DNA of 64,000 nt from Actinoplanes aureus (GCF_015704865.1 NZ_JADQTO010000004.1:198755-262754); one strand, 5' to 3'. Counted from the first letter of the stretch, positions 18,203-26,059 are shown. The notes: a model not told the origin generated them from the sequence alone. Numbers and translations: made by a program.

Positions 18203-18291
18203 CTCAAAGTAGTAAATAAAAATTCTCCGGTTGGATGGCAACCAATAGCAGTGGTCATCGCGTCTTGGTTACAAAGACGAAGGGGGAACCG
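18195..18291 (+). promoter_or_regulatory. AT-rich upstream region with inverted repeat before the PhyH gene
   Basis: The stretch around 18195-18226 is strikingly AT-rich for this genome. It is followed by GGTTG-GATGG-CAACC at 18229-18243, a perfect 5-bp dyad. A ribosome-binding site AGGGGGAACC precedes the ATG at 18292. This is probably the promoter and operator of the dioxygenase gene; the bound protein is unknown. Confidence 0.4.
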
Positions 18292-19173
18292 ATGACCCAG
18301 GTGGAGGCACCGGCGTGGACGCCGATGACCGCTGAGGAGCGGGAGGCGTTCGATCGCGACGGTTACATCGTCGTTCCGTCGGTGCTGAGTGAGAGCGAGA
18401 TCGAGGTCGGCCGGACCGCGATTCTCGGGGCGTATGAGAAGGCGAAGCGAGACGGAAAGCTCGGGCCTACGGGGGCTCTGCACCAACTCTCCCCGATCGC
18501 TGGGGTTCCGGAGCTGGCGTTCCTGCTCGACCACCCGAAAGCCTTCCGGTACATCTGGTCGCTGCTCGGGTGGAACATCCACGTGTACCACTCGCACATC
18601 GACGTGCACCCGCAGCTCCACGAGCAGCAGAAGCAATGGTGGCACTGGCACCAGGACGGTGGCCGGCAGAACCGGGAGATCGAGACCGATCCTCGCCCGA
18701 TGCTGTCGGTGAAGCTGGCGTACTGGTTCTCCGACGTGAGCGAGACCGGCCGGGGCAACTTCACCGTGCTGCCCGGCAGCCACAAGACCAACTGGCTGCC
18801 CGGCCCGCCGAGCCGCGGCGTGTCGTGGCCGCAGCCGGAGGGCGCCACCCAGATCACCGCGAACCCGGGTGACCTGGTGGTCTTCGACCGGCGCATCTGG
18901 CACGCCCGGTCCGACAACTACTCGCCGATCACCCGTGTCGGTGCGTTCTTCGGCTACACCCCTCGCTGGATCGCCATCCGCGACGAGGTCGCCGACCTGC
19001 CGAACCGGCCGGAGTGGGCGGGCCTGACCGAGGTGCAGAAGCAGCTGCTCGGCGGCTTCGGCCACGGTGACGGTGATCACCAGTGGGGTCACTACCCGGA
19101 GACCACGCCGCTATACGGCGCGCTGAAGGAGCGGGGCCTGCTCGACTCCAGCATCCCGGCTCTGATCCCGTAA
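18292..19173 (+). CDS. Phytanoyl-CoA dioxygenase (PhyH) family protein
   Basis: This 293-residue Fe(II)/2-oxoglutarate-dependent oxygenase belongs to the PhyH family. The facial triad can be read as HQD in WHWHQDGG near residue 118 and the distal His in RRIWHARSDN near residue 203; the Arg in TRVGAFFGY is a candidate 2-oxoglutarate ligand. PhyH members hydroxylate diverse small molecules, and this substrate is unknown. The ATG at 18292 is preferred because of its AGGGGG ribosome-binding site, rather than an in-frame Met 57 bases upstream. It stands alone, with its own AT-rich promoter region and a strong terminator behind. Confidence 0.85.
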   Translation: MTQVEAPAWTPMTAEEREAFDRDGYIVVPSVLSESEIEVGRTAILGAYEKAKRDGKLGPTGALHQLSPIAGVPELAFLLDHPKAFRYIWSLLGWNIHVYHSHIDVHPQLHEQQKQWWHWHQDGGRQNREIETDPRPMLSVKLAYWFSDVSETGRGNFTVLPGSHKTNWLPGPPSRGVSWPQPEGATQITANPGDLVVFDRRIWHARSDNYSPITRVGAFFGYTPRWIAIRDEVADLPNRPEWAGLTEVQKQLLGGFGHGDGDHQWGHYPETTPLYGALKERGLLDSSIPALIP

Positions 19174-19179
19174 ACGCGA

Positions 19180-19210
19180 AAAGGGCCGTCCCTGTCCGGG
19201 ACGGCCCTTT
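19180..19210. terminator. Bidirectional intrinsic terminator
   Basis: A perfect 13-bp stem, AAAGGGCCGTCCC at 19180-19192 and its complement at 19198-19210, encloses a TGTCC loop. T/A runs on both sides let it work for the dioxygenase gene (plus) and the mycoredoxin gene (minus), which converge here. Confidence 0.93.
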
Positions 19211-19218
19211 CTTCACGT

Positions 19219-19461
19219 CTATGCCGAGATGGCTGCCAGATGCTGCTTGACCTGGACGATCGACGGGTTGGTCAGCGCCGATCCGTCGGAGAACTTCAGC
19301 GTGGGCACGGTCTGGTTGCCGCCGTTCACGCTGCGCACGAACGCGGCCGAGGCCTCGTCCTGCTCGATGTCCACGACGTCGTAGGCGATGCCCTCCCGGT
19401 CGAGTTGCGACTTCAGGCGGTGGCAATACCCACACCAGGACGTCGAGTACATGGTCAGCAT
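19219..19461 (-). CDS. mrx1: Mycoredoxin (glutaredoxin-like)
   Basis: This 80-residue thioredoxin-fold protein reduces mycothiolated proteins in actinobacteria. It begins MLTMYSTSWCGYCHRLKSQL, with the active site CGYC at residues 10-13, and has the cis-proline segment TVPTLKF and the GGNQ motif of mycoredoxins. The gene order, with uvrD2 and whiB7 on the other side, matches the mycobacterial Rv3198A region. A SigR-type promoter motif lies upstream at 19510-19540, consistent with thiol-oxidative induction. Confidence 0.93.
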   Translation of the reverse strand: MLTMYSTSWCGYCHRLKSQLDREGIAYDVVDIEQDEASAAFVRSVNGGNQTVPTLKFSDGSALTNPSIVQVKQHLAAISA

Positions 19462-19509
19462 CGGTCAGGACTCCTTCGATACAGGTCACACGGCGGTGCG
19501 GCTGACAAG

Positions 19510-19540
19510 CACAACGCACGGCCGGGGTGTCATGATTCCC
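19510..19540 (-). promoter_or_regulatory. SigR/SigH-type promoter of mycoredoxin
   Basis: On the minus strand GGGAAT (19540-19535) is followed after 19 bases by GTTGTG (19515-19510). This fits the thiol-stress sigma consensus GGAAT-N18/19-GTT. It sits about 50 bases upstream of the mycoredoxin ATG and immediately before the divergent uvrD2 start. Confidence 0.75.
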
Positions 19541-19544
19541 TACC

Positions 19545-21680
19545 GTGCGGACTGATGGGGTGCTGGCCGGGCTCGACCCCGAGCAGCGGACGGCGGTAAC
19601 CGCTCCCGCGGGTCCAGTCTGCATCCTCGCCGGAGCCGGGACCGGCAAGACGCGGGCGATCACTCACCGGATCGCGTACCGGACGTCGACCGGCGAGATC
19701 AGCCCCCGCCACGTGCTCGCGGTCACCTTCACGGCCCGGGCCGCGGCCGAGATGCGGGCCCGGCTGACCGGGCTCGGGACGGCCGGCGTGCAGGCGCGTA
19801 CGTTCCACGCCGCGGCCCTGCGGCAGGTGCGCTACTTCGCTCCCCGGCTCCTCGAGGGCCGGGCGATGCCCGAGCTGGTGGAGAGCAAGGGGCGGCTCGT
19901 CGCGGCCGCCGCCGGTAGCCAGGGGTTGCGGGTGGATCGGGCGGCCGCCAGAGATCTCGCAAGCGAGATCGAGTGGGCCAAGTCCTCGCTGGTCGAGCCG
20001 GGGGAGTACGCCGTGGCGGCGGCCAAGGCGCTGCGCGAGCCGCCGTACGAGCCGGCCCGGGTGGCCGAGGTCTTCGCCGCCTACGAGCAGCTGAAACGCC
20101 GCCAGGGCGTGATCGACTTCGAGGACCTGCTGCGCGCCGCGGTCTGGGGCATCGAGGAGCACGCCGACGTCGCCGACCAGATCCGTGCCCAGTACCGGCA
20201 CTTCGTCGTCGACGAGTACCAGGACGTCAACCCGCTCCAGCAGCGCCTGCTGGAGGCCTGGCTGGGCGGGCGCGATGATCTCACCGTGGTCGGCGACGCC
20301 AGCCAGACGATCTACTCGTTCACCGGTGCGACCTCGTCGTACCTGATCGACTTCCCCCGGCAGCGGCGCGACGCCGTCGTGGTCCGCCTGGTCCGCGACT
20401 ACCGATCCACGCCGCAGGTGGTCGGGCTGGCCAACGCGGTCATCCGGCAGGCTCGCGGCACCGAGGCGAAGCTGCGCCTGGAACTGGTCGGCCAGCGGCC
20501 GGCCGGCCCGGAGCCGGAGCTCAAGATCTTCCCGGACGAGCCGGGCGAAGCGGCCGCGGTGGCCCGGCGCTGCCGGGAACTGATCGCCGCCGGCACGCCG
20601 GCGAGCGGGATCGCGGTGCTCTTCCGCACCAACGCGCAATCCGAGGCGTACGAGCTGGCGCTGGCCGAGGCCGAGGTGCCGTACGTGGTCCGGGGCGCGG
20701 AACGGTTCTTCGAGCGCTCGGAGGTGCGCGGGGCCATGGTCGCGTTGCGGGCCGCGGTGCGTTCCATCCCCGGCGAGACCCCGCTGGTCGAGGCGGTCGT
20801 GGAGGCGCTCGCCGCGACCGGGTGGAGCCGGACCCAGCCCCCGCCGGGCGGTGCGGCACGCGAGCAGTGGGAGGCGCTCGCCGCACTGGTCACCCTCGCC
20901 GAGGAGTACGCCGCGACGCCCGAGATCCTGCCCATCGGAGACGCCGGCCGGGTCCAGCGGGACGTGTCGCTGTCCGCCTTCAACAACGAGTTGGCCCGCC
21001 GTGCCGAGCAGCAGCACGCGCCGACCGTGGCGGGTGTCACACTCGCTTCTTTGCACTCGGCCAAGGGCCTGGAGTGGGACGCGGTCTTCCTGGTCGGGCT
21101 CGCCGACGGCACGCTGCCGACGACGTACGCCAAGACGGCCGAGCAGTTGGAGGAGGAGCGCCGCCTGCTCTACGTCGGCGTGACCAGGGCACGGCAGGTG
21201 TTGTGGCTCTCGTACGGTCAGTCCCGCTCACCCGGCGGCCGGCCCCGCCGCCCGTGCCGGTTCCTGCCGCAGCTGGAGCGATCCGGATCGGCCGAGCGAA
21301 GCACCGACCGCAGTCGGAAACCCGACCGGCGCCGCCCGCAGGTGTCCTCCTGCCGGATCTGCGGTACGACTCTGCTGGCCGGTGCCGACCGCAAACTGGG
21401 CCGCTGCCCGACCTGTCCGTCAGACCTCGACGAGGACCTCTACCAGCGCCTTCAGGTGTGGCGCGCGAACACCGCGGCCGACCTCAAAGTTCCTGCATAT
21501 GTGGTGTTCACCGATGCCACCCTGGTGGCCATGGCGGAACGCCGCCCGGCCGAGCCCGCACAGCTGCTCGCGATCGCCGGGATCGGCCCGCGCAAACTCG
21601 GTCAGTACGGCGATGCGGTCTTCGCTCTGGTGGCCGGAGCCAGCCCAGATGATCTTGCACAAAAAAACTTCGAAAGTTAG
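19545..21680 (+). CDS. uvrD2: ATP-dependent DNA helicase UvrD2
   Basis: This 711-residue superfamily 1A helicase has the actinobacterial UvrD2 architecture. Walker A is AGAGTGKTR near residue 29, motif II is VVDEYQDVNP, and motif III is GDASQTIYSFTGA. The C-terminus carries a tetracysteine motif, CRICG...CPTCP, at about residues 604-625, followed by an HRDC domain (LKVPAYVVFTD...IAGIGPRKLGQYG). The GTG at 19545 is assigned from the conserved LAGLDPEQRTAV region. The last codons overlap an AT-rich block that leads into the whiB7 promoter. Confidence 0.95.
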   Translation: MRTDGVLAGLDPEQRTAVTAPAGPVCILAGAGTGKTRAITHRIAYRTSTGEISPRHVLAVTFTARAAAEMRARLTGLGTAGVQARTFHAAALRQVRYFAPRLLEGRAMPELVESKGRLVAAAAGSQGLRVDRAAARDLASEIEWAKSSLVEPGEYAVAAAKALREPPYEPARVAEVFAAYEQLKRRQGVIDFEDLLRAAVWGIEEHADVADQIRAQYRHFVVDEYQDVNPLQQRLLEAWLGGRDDLTVVGDASQTIYSFTGATSSYLIDFPRQRRDAVVVRLVRDYRSTPQVVGLANAVIRQARGTEAKLRLELVGQRPAGPEPELKIFPDEPGEAAAVARRCRELIAAGTPASGIAVLFRTNAQSEAYELALAEAEVPYVVRGAERFFERSEVRGAMVALRAAVRSIPGETPLVEAVVEALAATGWSRTQPPPGGAAREQWEALAALVTLAEEYAATPEILPIGDAGRVQRDVSLSAFNNELARRAEQQHAPTVAGVTLASLHSAKGLEWDAVFLVGLADGTLPTTYAKTAEQLEEERRLLYVGVTRARQVLWLSYGQSRSPGGRPRRPCRFLPQLERSGSAERSTDRSRKPDRRRPQVSSCRICGTTLLAGADRKLGRCPTCPSDLDEDLYQRLQVWRANTAADLKVPAYVVFTDATLVAMAERRPAEPAQLLAIAGIGPRKLGQYGDAVFALVAGASPDDLAQKNFES

Positions 21681-21683
21681 TCC

Positions 21684-21723
21684 GTTAATTCGTTTGCCCT
21701 CTCCTGTAGGGCAGGCATAGCCT
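21684..21723 (+). promoter_or_regulatory. Candidate whiB7 promoter with AT-rich upstream element
   Basis: TTGCCC at 21694-21699 and TAGCCT at 21718-21723 are separated by 18 bases. GTTAATT lies just upstream of the minus-35. WhiB7-activated promoters are known to carry an AT-rich stretch next to the minus-35, contacted by the AT-hook, so autoactivation is plausible. Confidence 0.5.
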
Positions 21724-21798
21724 CAGAACACGTCTTGGCGAGCGTTGGGTTCGCCGAGGGTTTACCACGAGTGCAAGGTCAAGGAGGAGGTGGCAACG

Positions 21799-22077
21799 AT
21801 GAAGCTCAACACCACGATGCGTCCGTCGATGCTGCCGACTGCTGCCTGGACTCCGTCCGCCCCGCTGCCCGCTACCGCCGCTCCGTTGGCGCTGCTGGCC
21901 GCTGAGCGGACCCCCGTCCCGCAGGTGCACCAGGTCCAGGCTCAGACCGAGCTGGGCAAAGCGGTCCTGGTGCTCATCGACGGAAACAAGGGGACCACTG
22001 GGTTCAACAGCTCCATCTCCCGTAAGCGCTACACGGATGGTGGCAGCGGTGTCCCGCCTCGAGGAAGGCCGGTCTGA
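21799..22077 (+). CDS. Upstream ORF in the whiB7 leader, 92 aa
   Basis: The ORF starts MKLNTTMRPSMLPTAAWTPS and has a very strong ribosome-binding site, AAGGAGGAGGTGGCAACG, directly before ATG 21799. The protein is Pro/Ala/Thr-rich at the N-terminus, then VHQVQAQTELGKAVLVLIDG, and ends in a basic tail. I recognise no domain. It lies between the presumed whiB7 promoter and a strong intrinsic terminator that ends only 75 bases before whiB7. This is the layout of a leader ORF whose translation governs read-through. Upstream ORFs with attenuation are known for whiB7/wblC in other actinobacteria; that this one acts the same way is inference. Confidence 0.75.
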   Translation: MKLNTTMRPSMLPTAAWTPSAPLPATAAPLALLAAERTPVPQVHQVQAQTELGKAVLVLIDGNKGTTGFNSSISRKRYTDGGSGVPPRGRPV

Positions 22078-22102
22078 TAAACCAGACCTCCGGCTCACCT
22101 CG

Positions 22103-22144
22103 AGGCCGCGGAACCCGTAACCGGGATCCGCGGCCTAAATTTTT
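22103..22144 (+). terminator. Intrinsic terminator/attenuator before whiB7
   Basis: AGGCCGCGGA at 22103-22112 pairs with TCCGCGGCCT at 22127-22136; inside, CCCG pairs with CGGG. The stem is followed by AAATTTTT. Upstream, GGTCTG (22071-22076) and CAGACC (22083-22088) form a hairpin at the uORF stop. Two copies of self-complementary CCTCGAGG (22057-22064, 22098-22105) could pair with each other, and the second overlaps the terminator stem. Confidence 0.88.
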
Positions 22145-22219
22145 GCCGGCTCACAGGCCGGTGCACGACCCGTACTGCGATCCAGAAGATCGAGAAGAAG
22201 AGAGAGGTGACCGGGCTTT

Positions 22220-22582
22220 ATGAGTCTGGCGCTGGCCCCACTCGACGTGAGCGTCGAGCTCGAGGCAAACCTGCCCTGTCGGAAGTTCGACCCGGACCTG
22301 TGGTTCTCGGACTCCCCGGCCCAGCTGGAGTTGGCCAAGTCGCTCTGCGGGGACTGCCCGCTGCGCGTCGAGTGCCTCGCCGGCGCGGTCGAGCGGAACG
22401 AGCCCTGGGGTGTCTGGGGCGGCGAGATCTTTGAGCGCGGTGCCGTGGTTCCGCGCAAGCGGCCGCGTGGCCGTCCCCGTAAGGCCGACGTCGCCCGCGA
22501 CGCCGAGCTGGCCGTCGAGGTCGAGGAGCGGCTCGCCGCGAACGGTCTCGAGTCACGCAACTCTGTCCGACTGGCGGCCTGA
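22220..22582 (+). CDS. whiB7: WhiB7-type transcription factor
   Basis: This 120-residue iron-sulfur regulator drives intrinsic antibiotic resistance in actinobacteria by binding the primary sigma factor. The four cluster cysteines are visible (LPCRKF, then LCGDCPLRVEC), followed by the WhiB turn GVWGGE and, C-terminally, the AT-hook RGRPRK that defines WhiB7. The ATG at 22220 follows AGAGAGGTGACC. It is placed after uvrD2 as in mycobacteria. Expression is probably controlled by read-through of the leader terminator at 22103-22144 plus autoactivation at the upstream promoter. Confidence 0.95.
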   Translation: MSLALAPLDVSVELEANLPCRKFDPDLWFSDSPAQLELAKSLCGDCPLRVECLAGAVERNEPWGVWGGEIFERGAVVPRKRPRGRPRKADVARDAELAVEVEERLAANGLESRNSVRLAA

Positions 22583-22658
22583 AATGAAGACCCTCCCCAC
22601 TGTCGTAACCGAAACGCGAAAGCCGAGTACCGAGATGCCCACGAACGGAGCAACCAAG

Positions 22659-22796
22659 ATGAGACTCATCCAAGAGGCGTTGTCGAGAGCTCGAATGCGT
22701 CGGCCTCAGAGTGACCGTGCACCTGAGGCTTACCGCTCCGCTCGCCAGATCGCCATGGAAGCCCGTCACCGGGCCGCCCGCGAACTCGGTGTCTGA
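22659..22796 (+). CDS. Small helical basic protein, 45 aa
   Basis: This small ORF begins MRLIQEALSRARMRRPQSDR and ends MEARHRAARELGV. It is rich in Arg and Ala and looks wholly alpha-helical. ATG 22659 follows CGGAGCAACCAAG; an alternative ATG at 22635 would add eight residues. It lies 76 bases after whiB7 and directly before a strong terminator, so it is probably the last gene of the whiB7 transcript. I do not recognise the function. Size, coding bias and the closing terminator support it being real. Confidence 0.6.
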   Translation: MRLIQEALSRARMRRPQSDRAPEAYRSARQIAMEARHRAARELGV

Positions 22797-22815
22797 GCCC
22801 GAATCCCGATGACGA

Positions 22816-22852
22816 AACGACCCGTCCGCCAAATGCGGGCGGGTCGTTCCCT
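22816..22852 (+). terminator. Intrinsic terminator closing the whiB7 unit
   Basis: AACGACCCG at 22816-22824 pairs with CGGGTCGTT at 22840-22848; an inner five-pair helix (22825-22829 with 22835-22839) extends it. TTCCCTTT follows. It separates the whiB7 transcript from the convergent frameshifted cluster. Confidence 0.9.
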
Positions 22853-22859
22853 TTCCGGC

Positions 22860-23697
22860 CTAGTTGTACGGCGCACCCGAGGTCAGGGGAATGTCCGGCC
22901 GGCCGAAGTCGCAGTAGACGGTGACGTTCGTACGGTCCAGGTTCGCCGATGCCGGGATGTCCGACTGTGTCATGCTCGATCGTCGGCCGGCGTTCAGTCC
23001 GGTTTTGCACGTGTCCAGCGGTGGCGGATTGTCGAGGCTGCCTCCGGCGATTGCGCCCGATGCATCGCGGAAGACCAGTGATACGCCACGTGGGCCATAT
23101 CGGCGCAGTTCGTCGACTCGACATCGAATGTCACCTCGCCCTGGCCGCTGGCTTCCCTTTTCCCGCTACCCGCCACCACGGTCGCGGTCACTCGGCCGAG
23201 GCCGTTGTTGCCGTCACCGGGCTCCAGCCATTGGCCCACTTCAACGGTCGTCGCAATGGAGCCGATCTCCTTGCCCTGACGCTGCGTCAGTTCGTCAAGC
23301 AGGCCCGCGCTGCCGACGGCAACGCTGTCGCCGGGCAGGATCAACGGTATGAGCTGAGTCCGGAATGGCTGGTGAAGTCGGTCGATCACGGTGCGCCCGG
23401 TGGAGTCGACGGCATCGAGCGTGGCAACGTTCGATAGGCGACCTTGCCGGTGTTGTCGCGTAGCAACACGCCCATGCTTGCTTTAGCCGATCCGAAGGGC
23501 CCGACCCTCGAGAAGCCTTGTTCAATGATCTGGACGCCCGACGAGTCACCGACAGGCGGCATTGAGGACGGCGGGGTGAACTGGCATGTGGGTCGGCTCT
23601 GCGACGTGGTACCGGAATCCGGCCGGGTAAACAGATATCCGGCGATAGCCAGCGCGACGATCACCGCAAGGGCGGTTCCCCACCTTCTGTACCTCAT
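22860..23697 (-). pseudogene. Membrane-anchored protein gene with two frameshifts
   Basis: The N-terminus (MRYRRWGTALAVIVALAIAG) is a basic stretch plus one membrane helix; then comes an outer domain with VQIIEQGFSRVGP and MGVLLRDNTGKVAY. Continuity moves to a second frame near 23440 (ATLDAVDSTGRTVIDRL..., through FDVESTNCAD) and to a third near 23100 (GVSLVFRDASGAIAGG..., ending VYCDFGRPDIPLTSGAPYN, stop 22860-22862). Each step is equivalent to a one-base deletion. The conceptual product resembles anchored beta-sandwich proteins of actinobacteria. The ATG overlaps the upstream stop as ATGA. It is either a decayed gene or holds sequencing errors. Confidence 0.7.
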
Positions 23698-24262
23698 GCG
23701 TCGTAGTCCAGTCCCTGCGGAGTGAGGATGGTCCTCCTGGTTTGATCCGCGAGTGCGGGCCTCGGCGAGACGAAGCGCTCCCGGCGCGCCGCCACGGTTG
23801 CGGACATCGCGGTCATCGCATCGGCGATCTCCTGCTCTTTGCGGAGAGCCACGTACATCAGTTGACAGAGGGCCTGCTCGACCTGGCCGAAAACGGAGGA
23901 CGCCACGGTAAGCAGGAGGACCTGATAGTCGAGGGCGTCGCCGCCGTTCATCGACTCGAATGCCTCGATAGCGCGGTGCGCGAGTTCGTCCACGTTGTTG
24001 CGGCACTCCTGCCACAGAGCCTTCTCCGCCGCTATTGCACCTGCGAGTGCTGCGACCAGGCCGAACTGGTTCGCTGTGACAGCGTCCCAGAATTCCACAA
24101 AGTCTCGCCGGATGAAGCCGACGACCTCAGCGGGACCGGATTTCTGTCCTTCACGGAGAGGTATTCGCCGTCCACAAGAACGATGCCCTGCTCGTCGAAG
24201 GCCGCCCTCAGTGCCAACTCCTCGATGCGCTGGGCGTGCTGCCACAGTTCGGCGTAGCTCAT
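23694..24262 (-). pseudogene. Helical protein gene with one frameshift (ESX-associated-like)
   Basis: Reading begins MSYAELWQHAQRIEELALRA at 24262 and runs in one frame to SVKDRNP; near 24135 homology-like continuity passes to another frame (AEVVGFIRRDFVEFWDAVTA...), ending LTPQGLDYDA at 23694. The shift equals loss of one base. The conceptual product of about 190 residues is almost entirely alpha-helical. Both ends overlap neighbouring genes by ATGA, showing that the original operon was translationally coupled. Context with the EspC/WXG-like first gene suggests a type VII secretion substrate or partner, but no YxxxD/E signal is certain. Confidence 0.65.
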
Positions 24263-24649
24263 CGGGTCTCACCTGACGACCTCGGAGGCTCTCCCGGCAC
24301 CCTGTCCTGCGCCAGGATCACGTTGTCCTTGGCGTTGGCGATCGCATCGGTGTTGATCTGTTCGGCGTCCTGATATTCCTCGGATGCCATCACCAGGACG
24401 TCGCCGGTGGCCGCCAGGTTCTCCGCGGTCTCCCGGAGCATCTCCACGGCGGTGTCGGCGAGGAACTGCCATGCGCCCCGCGTCGCACGGTCCGCCGAGC
24501 AGTTCCGACCGCCACAGTGCACCGAGGTTGTTCTCGGCGGCGGAGATCTTGGCGACCACGTTCTGATAGTGCGCGGCCAGCGGCTTGAGCTTCAGCTCAC
24601 CCGCCTCCCAGAGGCGCACACAGTCCGCCAGGTCATCGTCGTCCTCCAT
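24259..24649 (-). pseudogene. EspC/WXG100-like helical protein gene with one frameshift
   Basis: The first frame gives MEDDDDLADCVRLWEAGELK to about LGALWRSELLGG. Near 24490 continuity passes to a second frame beginning about RGAWQFLADTAVEMLRETAE and going on with DVLVMASEEYQDAEQIN, stop at 24259. The two helices with Trp residues near the turn and the region after them resemble the ESX-secreted EspC/WXG100 class (about 105-130 residues). It is the first gene of a three-gene coupled cassette on the minus strand. GC content is visibly lower than that of neighbours. No ESX machinery genes are in the window. Confidence 0.6.
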
Positions 24650-24712
24650 ATTGGGGTACGCCGATGGTGCCGAGCGCGGTTCAGCGCGACGAGTGCCGAG
24701 AATGTCCGAAGA

Positions 24713-26059
24713 TCAGGAGTCGGAGGCGAAACCGGGGAGCCAGTCGATGAGGATCTGGCGGTATGCCGCCTCCGCCTCCAGCTGGCAGAGGACCCCGATC
24801 GAGCCCAGCGTGACCCGGTGGATCAGCAGGTAGGACGGCGGCAGGTTGAGCTTGCGGCTCAGCTGGTACGCCGGCGACCGCGGACTTCCCAGCCGGGTCG
24901 CCTCGGAGCGCAACCAGCTGCGTGTGAACCGGAACCGCTCCACCGCGACCGGCTCGATCATCGGCCGGAGGAAGGTGAGCACCGTCTCCGCGTCGATCTC
25001 GTCGTCGGCCTTGATGAACTTCTCCTCGCGCAGGCCGTCCACGACCCCCTGGGCGTCGCCCTCCAGGGCGAGCCGCACCAGCCGGCCGATCGGCTCGGGA
25101 TGCCCCTCGGGGAGCCGGGCCACCGCGCCGAAATCGATCACGCCGAGGCGGCCGTCGGGCAGGATCCGGAAGTTGCCCGGGTGCGGGTCGGCGTGCAGCA
25201 GCCCGGCGCGGGCGGGTGCGGAGAAATGCAGGATCGCCATGAGCCGGCCGGCCTCGTCGCGTTCCTCCGGGGTGCCGTCGGTGATCACGCGGGCTAGCGG
25301 TGTGCCGTCGACCCACTCGGTGACCAGGACCTGTGGCGCCGAGGCGACCACTCGCGGCACGAAGATCTCCGGGTCGTCCTGGTACGCCGTGGCGAAGGCC
25401 CGCTGGGTCTCCGCCTCCATCTCGTAGTCCAGCTCCTCGGTGACCCGCTCGCGCAGCTCGGCGAGGAGCGGCTTTATGTCGATCCCCGGCTGGATGATTT
25501 TGAACATGCCGGCCAGGCGTCCGAGCTGCTTCAGGTCGGCGATCAGGGCGTCACCGGCGCCCGGATACTGCACCTTCACGGCGACCGGCAGCAGCTTGGG
25601 TTTGGCGTTGCGCCGGGCCGGGGGCAGTTTCCACACCGCGCGGTGCACCTGGCCGATGCTGGCGGCCGCCGCCGGGCTGTCGTCGAACTCGGCGAACCGG
25701 TCGCGCCAGTCCGCGCCGAGCTGAGCCGCGAGCGCCTTGTGCACGTTCGCCACCGGCATCGGCGGCGCCGCCTCCTGGAGCTTGGTCAGGGCCTGCCGGT
25801 AGGGGCCGGCCATCTCGTCCGGTAGTGCCGCCTCGAACACCGAGAGGGCCTGACCGAATTTCATCGCGCCACCCTTGAGCTGTCCGAGGACGCTGAAGAG
25901 CTGCTCGGCGGTGCGCTGCTGAATGTCCGCCGAGATGACGTCGCTTGCGATGCCGACGGCTCTCTTGCCGAGCCCCAGTGCGGTACGCCCGGCGAAGCCG
26001 AGGGGTAGGGCAGCGAGTCTGGCCGTCCGGGAAGCCGCGCGGCGCGGTATGTCCGTCAC
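24713..26059 (-). CDS. ABC1/AarF-family atypical kinase
   Basis: This 448-residue UbiB/AarF-type atypical kinase has the family KxGQ motif as KFGQALS near residue 67, an AAAxIGQVH-type glycine/alanine loop (PAAAASIGQVHRA), the catalytic HADPHPGN near residue 293 and the metal-binding DFG (VIDFGAVARLP). It is the positional counterpart of mycobacterial Rv3197, beside whiB7. The family affects lipid or quinone biology, and the mycobacterial member is linked with macrolide tolerance. The natural partner gene whiB7 is here separated from it by the frameshifted cassette. Confidence 0.93.
   Translation of the reverse strand: MTDIPRRAASRTARLAALPLGFAGRTALGLGKRAVGIASDVISADIQQRTAEQLFSVLGQLKGGAMKFGQALSVFEAALPDEMAGPYRQALTKLQEAAPPMPVANVHKALAAQLGADWRDRFAEFDDSPAAAASIGQVHRAVWKLPPARRNAKPKLLPVAVKVQYPGAGDALIADLKQLGRLAGMFKIIQPGIDIKPLLAELRERVTEELDYEMEAETQRAFATAYQDDPEIFVPRVVASAPQVLVTEWVDGTPLARVITDGTPEERDEAGRLMAILHFSAPARAGLLHADPHPGNFRILPDGRLGVIDFGAVARLPEGHPEPIGRLVRLALEGDAQGVVDGLREEKFIKADDEIDAETVLTFLRPMIEPVAVERFRFTRSWLRSEATRLGSPRSPAYQLSRKLNLPPSYLLIHRVTLGSIGVLCQLEAEAAYRQILIDWLPGFASDS

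Noticed and set aside
22860..24649. Programmed ribosomal frameshifting in the three-gene cassette
   Set aside because: Four breaks without a consistent slippery heptamer or a following stem make programmed shifting unlikely; decay or sequence error explains them better.
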